A DNA stretch of 42,882 nt from Candidatus Kaiserbacteria bacterium (GTDB lineage Bacteria; Patescibacteriota; Minisyncoccia; Phycocordibacterales; Phycocordibacteraceae): the NCBI GenBank assembly GCA_026396675.1, contig JAPLWI010000008.1:1-42882 (forward strand), given 5' to 3'. Made by a program: the position numbers and the translations under genes. This document shows, piece by piece, positions 8,608 through 14,236 of this stretch. A model generated the notes under the pieces. It was not told where the DNA came from, ran no database searches, and saw nothing but the letters and a program-made list of their open reading frames with translations. Every line of letters begins with the position of its first letter. Position 1 is the stretch's first letter.

Positions 8608-8632
8608 GACAACGTCTCTTGGAGACGTTGTC
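8608..8632. repeat. perfect 11-bp triloop hairpin
   Basis: GACAACGTCTC, loop TTG, GAGACGTTGTC. It is followed after 2 nt by the G-quadruplex motif. Confidence 0.65.
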
Positions 8633-8634
8633 CT

Positions 8635-8656
8635 GGGTGGGGGTCTGGGGGAGGGG
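8635..8656 (+). other. G-quadruplex motif
   Basis: Four G-runs with loops of 1, 3 and 1 nt: GGG-T-GGGGG-TCT-GGGGG-A-GGGG. This meets the usual G3+N1-7 pattern with very short loops, which favours a stable parallel fold. Confidence 0.6.
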
Positions 8657-8776
8657 CCAATTTTATCGGTGTGAAGTGCCAGATCCTGCATCACTGTTAA
8701 AGCTTGATCCACTCGCGATGGCGGGGTAATTTCAGGGCATACAGGGTGTTCCTGGTGGGTGTACCATCGTTGAGAG

Positions 8777-8797
8777 TTACTGCACCTGGTGCAGTAA
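8777..8797. repeat. palindrome copy 1, upstream of the AAA gene
   Basis: TTACTGCACC and GGTGCAGTAA around a central T. Similarity to copy 2 (12440-12468) extends over about 35 bp. TTGAGA (8770-8775) and AGTAAT (8793-8798) with a 17-nt spacer enclose it, so it could be an operator inside the promoter of the AAA-peptidase pair. A recombination site is the alternative. Confidence 0.6.
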
Positions 8798-8893
8798 TTT
8801 CGCTGATTTCGAGATCGCGCAGTATCGGCATTCTTTTACACAGGCACAAACAAACCATTTCGACAGAGACATCGAAGCTTGCATGTTACAATT

Positions 8894-9895
8894 ATGAGCA
8901 TGAACCAAGATTTAATGGTGAGACTCTTTCGGTCAATTGAAGGGGATTCGGATGATGATCTTGTAAAAGTTGCCAAGAAAATCATCGAGAACGAGAAGGT
9001 CAAAGGACATGCGAAGTTGGCTGGGAGATTGAGAGGGATTTTGGATACAAATGTTGCAAGCCACTTGAGTTTTAAAAAGGAACTCAAAACGCTTTTACCT
9101 ATAGGGACATTTATTCCGACTGACAAGCGGCATAACATTCCTCTTGCTGTCGTTATTGATAACGATAAGCTTCGTCACGAAATGATTCTGCCAAAACCGG
9201 TGGAGGCCACTTTTCAGAGTATCGAAAAAGAATATGTGGCACGCGAAAGACTAGCTCACTTCGGTTTAAAACCACGACAAAAAATCCTTCTTTATGGTGC
9301 TCCTGGTTGCGGGAAAAGCATGGGAGCCGAGAGAATTGCATGGAACATTGGTCTCCCTTTTTTGAAGGTCCGGTTCGAAGCGATCGTTTCTTCATATCTC
9401 GGCGAATCAGCTAGTAATCTGAAAAGTTTATTTGAGTCAATCAAGCACTACCCCTGCGTTTTATTGTTGGATGAGTTTGATTTTATTGCGAAGGCACGTT
9501 CTTCAGGACAGGATGTTGGGGAAATGCATCGGATGGTAAATATTCTACTCAACTTGCTTGAAGACTATGATGCGCCTGGACTTCTCATTGCAACGACTAA
9601 CCTTGAAGGAACCCTCGACAAAGCACTATTCCGGAGATTTGACGACATTATGGAGATTCCTAAACCAGGCGAAGAAGAGATTGCACGCTTGTTAAAAAAT
9701 ACACTGTCTTCGATTAGTACGTCCTCGGAAATTGATTGGTGGGATCTCGCAAAAAAGATGGCGGGATTTTCCGCAGCGCTTGTCGTGAGAGTTGCGAACA
9801 ATGCAGCTCGAACTGCAGTAATCCAAAACAGCAAGGTGATAGGAGAGAACCATTTACTTAAAGCTCTGGAAGAAGTCATCGATTATAGTAAGTGA
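8894..9895 (+). CDS. AAA+ ATPase, partner of the S8 peptidase
   Basis: 333 aa from the ATG at 8894; an ATG at 8900 is an alternative. An N-terminal domain of about 110 residues precedes one AAA module: Walker A GAPGCGKS (135-142), Walker B VLLLDEFDF (Asp193, Glu194), sensor 1 ATTN (233-236), arginine finger region LFRRFDD (about 246-251), and a C-terminal helical lid. The core resembles the classical AAA group (FtsH/Cdc48-like), with no membrane helix or protease domain. Its stop codon overlaps the start of the S8 peptidase gene (GTGA, 9892-9895), so the two are probably made together. It may unfold, gate or activate the protease. AAA/S8 pairs recur in bacterial accessory regions; a defence role is inference. 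Confidence 0.85.
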   Translation: MSMNQDLMVRLFRSIEGDSDDDLVKVAKKIIENEKVKGHAKLAGRLRGILDTNVASHLSFKKELKTLLPIGTFIPTDKRHNIPLAVVIDNDKLRHEMILPKPVEATFQSIEKEYVARERLAHFGLKPRQKILLYGAPGCGKSMGAERIAWNIGLPFLKVRFEAIVSSYLGESASNLKSLFESIKHYPCVLLLDEFDFIAKARSSGQDVGEMHRMVNILLNLLEDYDAPGLLIATTNLEGTLDKALFRRFDDIMEIPKPGEEEIARLLKNTLSSISTSSEIDWWDLAKKMAGFSAALVVRVANNAARTAVIQNSKVIGENHLLKALEEVIDYSK

Positions 9896-12441
9896 GTTCT
9901 ATGACTGGATTTCCTCATTTGGAGTTAGCAAAGAAAATCGACGGACTTCATAAACCGAAACAGGGTGGCCCAAGGGAAATCGATCCAACTACACAGGGAT
10001 ATCTCAACAATCGAGAAGGACACGGAGGCACTCTTTTGAGAAATATTGATAGCATTTCTCAGTACTGGAGAAATAATATTGTTGCTCGTACAGTCGCTGA
10101 CTTGCCTGCGTTGCCTAACCCAGCAGTAGTTCCTGTCTTCCTACGTGTAGATGCCAAAAGATTCGATATCGAATCGTTAAAGAGTTTTGGGATCGAAGTC
10201 ATAGCGGAAGAAGAGAACGGCTTTATCATCGGAGCCTCAAGCGATGATTTCAATTCCCTTCGCCAGAAGATAACAAAATTTATGGCCACGGAGGGCAAAT
10301 TCAAAGACAAGGCTTCTCAGTTGTGGCAAATAAACGAAGGGGAGCAATGGAGAGTTGATCAAATTCTTTCTGATGATCTCAAGGCTAAATGGGCTTCGAT
10401 AGAAGACGATGAGGAGTTAATAGTGGATGTTGGTATCGCGTGTTACGTGAGGACATCTGGACAGCCGGTGAAAACGAAGAAGGAGACGGCCGAGAAGTTC
10501 CGCGAAAGAATGGCATCATGGAAAGAGAGGAAAAACAACCAGGAACTTAAGAGGGATGAGATTGCTATAAAACGCCAAACAGATTTCGAGACTTTCGTCT
10601 CTGCATATCAAGGAGAGTTGGTTGGTAGTTACATAGATTTCGACGATAGCTTTTCCTGCAGAATCAAGATTTCAGGGAAGGGCCTCAAGGACATCGTGAT
10701 GAATTACCAATATGTGTTTGAGGTTGTAGAACATGATTCTCTTGTGCTGCAAGACGCTTCTGTGAGCGAAGGGACTGAAGTGGATCCTGAATTGATTGCT
10801 CCCACCGCGAATTCTCCGCGGGTTTGCGTTATCGATAGTGGAATACAAGAAGCACATCGACTTCTTGCGCCAGCCATCGACAACAGAAGATCCGCGTCAT
10901 TCATTCCGAGTGATGCGAGTACCGCAGATGTTGCTGCAAATGGTGGTCACGGTACAAAAGTCGCAGGTGCCGTGCTTTATCCGCAGCAGATACCCAGAGA
11001 GGGACAGTATTTATTACCATGTTTTATTGAAAATGCGCGAGTTTTGGCACGTTCGGGTACTCGTTCCGTATTGCCCGAGAATCTGTATCCTCCTAAGTTG
11101 ATGGAAGATATCGTAACTCATTTTGTCGGAACGAGAATTTTCAACATGTCTATCAATTCCTATAACGCGTGCAAGCTAATTCATATGTCACAGTGGGCTG
11201 CTGCGATCGATAAGTTGATGCACACCCACAACATCCTCTTCATTATCTCAACAGGAAATTTAAACAGTTCTACAAACAACACCCTTAAGCCGGGCATTAA
11301 AGAACACCTTGATGCGAATAGAAATTATCCGAATTTTCTTCTGGAGAATTCAAGCAGAATAGGTAATCCAGCCCAAAGCTGTTTTGCTCTAACGGTCGGT
11401 TCGGTGTGTCTTGAGAAATTCGATGATGCGTTAAAAGAATCTTTCGGTTCCAAAGATCAGCCGTCCTCATTTTCGCGCACGGGTCTCGGCTTGTGGGGAA
11501 TGATCAAGCCTGACGTTGTGGAGTATGGTGGAGACTTCGTAAAGGAGAAGGTTGCTAACCCTAATATTTCTCACGAACCCTCCGTCTCACCTGAACTTGT
11601 AAGATCGACATACGGAGGTGGCAGCGAAATCGGTAAGGACGATGTCGGGACTTCTTTCGCCGCTCCAAGGGTTTCGCACATTGCAGCAATTCTGCAGAAA
11701 ATTTATCCAGAGGAGTCCGCCAATTTGTATAGAACGCTGATAGTGCAGTCAGCGAGACTACCGGCTTCCATTTTTAGTAATCCAAGCGAAAATGACATAC
11801 GTCACTACGGATACGGAATACCCAGTTTGCAAAGAGCAACTCAAAATTCTGAATCCCGCATAACACTAATCGCATCAGGAGATTTATCTGCAAAACAAGC
11901 GAATGTTTACTCCATTAAGATACCTTCTCAAATGAGAAGGCCGGGAGAGGACTATGATATTCTCGTTGAAGTTACCCTCTCGTTTACTGCACGGCCCCGA
12001 CGAACTAGAAGAGGTACTCACTCGTATCTCTCTACGTGGCTGAGCTGGGAATCTTCAAAGTTAAATGAGGCATATGAGCAGTTTGTACCGCGTGTCCTTA
12101 AGGACATGGACGAACCAGAAACTGAAGTGGAGGATAGGGATACGATCAAATGGGTTATCCGAGAAAATAAGGATTGGAGTGAAATTGAAGGAATAAGAAG
12201 GCAAGACAGCACTTTGCAGAAATCCTGGTGCACTATCAAGTCTAACCGATTACCGGAGGCGTTGAGCTTAGCGGTCATAGGGCACAGTGGCTGGGAGGGC
12301 GATCTCAGCGAGAAGGCTCCATATTCCGTTGCAGTCAGTTTTGAGGCTCTCAGCGCAACAAATATAAACGTTTACGAAATGGTCAGGATTGAGAACGAAA
12401 TTGAACTCCCAGTCGAGGTAGAACAGGAAATTATTGCCTAA
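9892..12441 (+). CDS. subtilisin-like serine peptidase (S8) with N- and C-terminal extensions
   Basis: 849 aa from the GTG at 9892, which overlaps the AAA stop; the ATG at 9901 is the alternative start. The peptidase core carries Asp315 (CVIDSGIQ), His353 (GGHGTKVAGA), oxyanion Asn456 (ISTGNLN) and Ser588 (GTSFAAPRVSHIAA), so the triad is intact. No signal peptide is seen, which points to action inside the cell. The first 300 residues form a separate region (PVFLRVDAKRFDIESL and a charged helical stretch near 195-235). About 200 residues after the core may recognise a substrate or partner. A long insertion separates His353 from Asn456. Target unknown. Coupling with the AAA gene suggests ATP-controlled proteolysis, possibly activated by infection. 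Confidence 0.88.
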   Translation: MSSMTGFPHLELAKKIDGLHKPKQGGPREIDPTTQGYLNNREGHGGTLLRNIDSISQYWRNNIVARTVADLPALPNPAVVPVFLRVDAKRFDIESLKSFGIEVIAEEENGFIIGASSDDFNSLRQKITKFMATEGKFKDKASQLWQINEGEQWRVDQILSDDLKAKWASIEDDEELIVDVGIACYVRTSGQPVKTKKETAEKFRERMASWKERKNNQELKRDEIAIKRQTDFETFVSAYQGELVGSYIDFDDSFSCRIKISGKGLKDIVMNYQYVFEVVEHDSLVLQDASVSEGTEVDPELIAPTANSPRVCVIDSGIQEAHRLLAPAIDNRRSASFIPSDASTADVAANGGHGTKVAGAVLYPQQIPREGQYLLPCFIENARVLARSGTRSVLPENLYPPKLMEDIVTHFVGTRIFNMSINSYNACKLIHMSQWAAAIDKLMHTHNILFIISTGNLNSSTNNTLKPGIKEHLDANRNYPNFLLENSSRIGNPAQSCFALTVGSVCLEKFDDALKESFGSKDQPSSFSRTGLGLWGMIKPDVVEYGGDFVKEKVANPNISHEPSVSPELVRSTYGGGSEIGKDDVGTSFAAPRVSHIAAILQKIYPEESANLYRTLIVQSARLPASIFSNPSENDIRHYGYGIPSLQRATQNSESRITLIASGDLSAKQANVYSIKIPSQMRRPGEDYDILVEVTLSFTARPRRTRRGTHSYLSTWLSWESSKLNEAYEQFVPRVLKDMDEPETEVEDRDTIKWVIRENKDWSEIEGIRRQDSTLQKSWCTIKSNRLPEALSLAVIGHSGWEGDLSEKAPYSVAVSFEALSATNINVYEMVRIENEIELPVEVEQEIIA

Positions 12442-12468
12442 AGTTACTGCACTAGGTGCAGTAACTTT
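12440..12468. repeat. palindrome copy 2, after the S8 peptidase gene
   Basis: AAAGTTACTGCAC and GTGCAGTAACTTT form perfect 13-bp arms around TAG. It begins in the peptidase stop codon and ends about 40 bp before the HTH gene. It can serve as a transcript-end hairpin, an operator for the HTH gene, or a cassette boundary with copy 1 (8777-8797), 3.7 kb away in the same orientation. Confidence 0.6.
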
Positions 12469-12495
12469 GGGGATTTTGCTTCCATCGACCGGTGG

Positions 12496-12507
12496 AATAA
12501 TGGGCGC
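12496..12507 (+). promoter_or_regulatory. -10 box before the HTH gene
   Basis: AATAAT (12496-12501) followed by 6 nt and the ATG. The geometry matches the leaderless pattern of recG, lemA and smpB. No clear -35 box. Confidence 0.4.
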
Positions 12508-13113
12508 ATGGATCAATCGGTCATAAGTATTCAGGAGAGAGCGGGAGGAGTGCTTGCCATTCCGCCGCCGGAGATCGTGATGAATTTCGACATCACCGTC
12601 ACCGAAGGCATAGGGTTCAACAATCGGCCGATGCCGAGGCAGATTGCGTATACGCTCAGAGACATCCATTTCGGCGATTTTGAGGTCGTACAGACCGATA
12701 ATGCTTGGTGGAAGGATAGTGCAAAAGTTGAACGCCTGATTTCTGCATTTAAGGCGGGTCATATCATCAAACACGCCTGCTTTTACGCCGGTATTTCGGA
12801 GCGGCAGTGGTTGTACTTCAACAATCGGCATCCGGACTTTTGTCGGGTTCAAGAAGTGTGTGAGAGCTTCCAGACATTCTGGGCGATGGACGCACTGAAC
12901 ACGGCCATGCGCACGGACGGACGTTTGGCGTTTCGGTTCTTGTGCATCAGACATCCGAAGTTCAAGAGAGGGGCGGAAATTGAGGAACTCCAAGTGCAGC
13001 AACCCACACAGATAGTCGTGTCACGGAGCGTAGACGTAAAAAAGATTGAGACAGAACTCATGCGAATTGCTGACGCCTTTTTGCTGAAAGAAAGGCAGTT
13101 AGAAATGGTGTAG
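12508..13113 (+). CDS. terminase-small-subunit-like HTH protein
   Basis: 201 aa. The middle (about 73-112) has the homeodomain-like helix-turn-helix seen in phage small terminases and related DNA-binding proteins: KVERLISAFKAGHIIKHAC, then YAGISERQWLYF and HPDFCRVQE. It is followed by a second part (ALNTAMRTDGRLAFRFLC) that resembles the segment found after the HTH in those families. No ATPase or nuclease is next to it, so it is probably not part of a packaging module here. A role as a regulator of the island, perhaps binding the palindrome upstream of it, is inference. A long open frame on the opposite strand is a shadow. Confidence 0.65.
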   Translation: MDQSVISIQERAGGVLAIPPPEIVMNFDITVTEGIGFNNRPMPRQIAYTLRDIHFGDFEVVQTDNAWWKDSAKVERLISAFKAGHIIKHACFYAGISERQWLYFNNRHPDFCRVQEVCESFQTFWAMDALNTAMRTDGRLAFRFLCIRHPKFKRGAEIEELQVQQPTQIVVSRSVDVKKIETELMRIADAFLLKERQLEMV

Positions 13114-13162
13114 CCATCAGAATTTTACTGCTACGGCGGTATAGTCTGTTTTTGGCCGCTCA

Positions 13163-13624
13163 CTATTGAACCTTCTTGCCGTCAAACATTATGCTCTTCA
13201 CCGTACCTCCCTTACCGTCACTGTAATCGAGATCCACCTCCCATATGCTGCGGAGCGAAGCACCGAAGCTATTCTCGCTATCGACGTATCCGTTTATTGC
13301 CCAAACATCCTTCTGGTTAGAGAGTTCGTAAGCCTGCACATCGGTAAACTTGGCAGTCGACGGAGATTTCAGTATCTGTTCTATAACCGATTCGGCGTAT
13401 GCGATCGAAACATACTTTCTATCGCTGGTGGTCTGCTGGCCACTAGAGCTTGGCGACGGAGTGCTTGATGTTGGACTCAAGAAACTTCCGACCGCGCCCA
13501 GAATAACAAGGAACAAAAGTACCGTTGCAATCTTGTGCGCACGCATCCATTGAAGCACCTTATCTTTGTCGACTCTAAGTGGTTTGGAGCCACTACCCTC
13601 AGTCGAGAATTTAAAATCTTCCAT
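13163..13624 (-). CDS. single-pass membrane protein with a conserved extracytoplasmic domain
   Basis: 153 aa. A short cytoplasmic N-terminus, one transmembrane helix (about 31-49), a Ser/Thr/Pro-rich linker (50-68), and a small external domain. The domain has LKSPSTAKF (85-93) and GYVDSENSFGASLRSIWEV (112-130). This motif pair is familiar from small secreted or lipid-anchored bacterial proteins of unknown function, often near mobile elements. The gene is opposite in direction to its island neighbours. The folded element directly upstream (13627-13773) ends 3 bases before its start codon, so the element may be its leader. Function not known. Confidence 0.65.
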   Translation of the reverse strand: MEDFKFSTEGSGSKPLRVDKDKVLQWMRAHKIATVLLFLVILGAVGSFLSPTSSTPSPSSSGQQTTSDRKYVSIAYAESVIEQILKSPSTAKFTDVQAYELSNQKDVWAINGYVDSENSFGASLRSIWEVDLDYSDGKGGTVKSIMFDGKKVQ

Positions 13625-13626
13625 AT

Positions 13627-13773
13627 TCGTGATTGGACTTTATGCAAGTAAGCCCACGTAGGTACACGAGAACCCGCCACGTGGGTGAGGGCTTGCGCCC
13701 TCCACCGAGGTTTCCCCCGGCGGCCAATCACGACAGTCCCCCATGACGGGTTCTCGTGTCGTGATTGGACTTT
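13627..13773. ncRNA. putative pseudoknotted RNA or recombination element
   Basis: TCGTGATTGG occurs at 13627-13636 and 13759-13768, and its complement CCAATCACGA at 13724-13733. ACACGAGAACCCG (13664-13676) pairs with CGGGTTCTCGTGT (13747-13759). The two stems interleave, so they cannot nest: either a pseudoknot forms or two folds compete. Inside lies GAGGGC-TTGC-GCCCTC (13687-13702), flanked by CCGCC/GGCGG. The element abuts the start of the minus-strand membrane-protein gene. I recognise no known RNA family. Strand and transcription are unknown. Confidence 0.45.
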
Positions 13774-13784
13774 CTTTTCACCAT

Positions 13785-13886
13785 GCCGTTGATTGCTCGG
13801 CGGTTTAGGCTACTTAGTCGCCCCGGAGGGCGACTCGTTCAGTTTAGCAGGCACTGGCCTAAAGCCAACTGCGGAGGTCAGTTTTT
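13785..13886 (+). ncRNA. candidate small RNA with terminal hairpin
   Basis: GCCG...CGGC hairpin first; then TTTAGGC (13804-13810) pairs with GCCTAAA (13857-13863) around an 8-bp hairpin AGTCGCCC-CGGA-GGGCGACT (13816-13835). Last, AACTG/CAGTT (13867-13871/13879-13883) runs into TTT, like a weak intrinsic terminator. TGGC/GCCA near 13855-13866 offers a competing fold. No family recognised. Confidence 0.35.
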
Positions 13887-13961
13887 AAGTGCCGATGTGG
13901 ATAAGTTTTTTTAAAGAGAGATACCGAATCGTGGCTTATTTCAAGGGTTTCGCGGATGTAA

Positions 13962-14005
13962 AATAGTGAAATACTATTGCAGTATTGCAATACAATAGCA
14001 CTATT
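13962..14005. promoter_or_regulatory. nested 44-bp palindrome upstream of the recombinase operon
   Basis: Outer arms AATAGTG/CACTATT, middle arms CTATTG/CAATAG, centre GTATTGCAATAC. It lies 36 bp before the first gene of the recombinase operon. It could be an operator, or half of an attachment site: large serine recombinases use imperfect dyads of this size, often beside their gene. Confidence 0.4.
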
Positions 14006-14040
14006 CATCGAGGATTTAATTACTTATCCTCGGCAGTGCG

Positions 14041-14235
14041 ATGGGAAAGGTACACGAATCTCAAACTCCAGTATCAAATAGCGCTCTCGACGTACCCAGG
14101 GATGGAACTCTGGTAACGCTGTCCGAATATCGCAGGGTCACTGGCGACTGGGAAAGTACGGAAAAAGAAGTTACAGTGCGTCTACGATACTTGGAATCAT
14201 TATGCAGAAACATCATCGTGGCGGAACTTTCGTAA
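14041..14235 (+). CDS. small protein encoded just upstream of the serine recombinase
   Basis: 64 aa. Its stop codon is one base before the recombinase ATG (TAATATG), so the two are surely cotranscribed. The C-terminal half, LSEYRRVTGDWESTEKEV and RLRYLESLCRNIIVAEL, looks like a compact helical domain. I believe similar short ORFs sit before recombinases in other CPR genomes, but I cannot verify that here. No catalytic motif is seen. It could control recombination direction or act as an accessory DNA-binding factor; this is inference from position only. Confidence 0.6.
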   Translation: MGKVHESQTPVSNSALDVPRDGTLVTLSEYRRVTGDWESTEKEVTVRLRYLESLCRNIIVAELS

Positions 14236-14236
14236 T

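Larger units (their letters stand above)
8424..8893. other. 470-bp structured intergenic region at the island edge
   Basis: No gene is supported. In order it contains an inverted repeat ATCAAGCT/AGCTTGAT (8524-8531/8550-8557), a perfect 11-bp triloop hairpin (8608-8632), a G-quadruplex motif (8635-8656), and a palindrome (8777-8797) that recurs after the peptidase gene. The left end of the integrated island is probably in here, but I cannot place it. Confidence 0.5.
13625..14040. other. 416-bp structured non-coding region
   Basis: No gene is supported. It holds three separate folded blocks: an interleaved inverted-repeat element (13627-13773), a possible small RNA ending in a T-run (13785-13886), and a nested A/T-rich palindrome next to the recombinase operon (13962-14005). 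Confidence 0.6.

Noticed and set aside
8430-8893. Duplicate of the tmRNA 3' end as the left attachment site
   Set aside because: I looked for the T-arm/acceptor sequence in this gap and found no match; a serine recombinase may leave only a few shared bases.
8777-12468. Integron attC-like sites
   Set aside because: The palindromes lack the paired GTTRRRY/RYYYAAC core sites, and the island has a serine, not tyrosine, recombinase.
12268-13002. 244-aa open frame on the minus strand
   Set aside because: It lies opposite the HTH gene, has no recognisable domain or start signal, and runs into the peptidase gene; the plus-strand frame has the clear HTH motif.
13627-13773. CRISPR array
   Set aside because: Only two direct copies of a 15-mer with an inverted third; no regular spacers and no cas genes.
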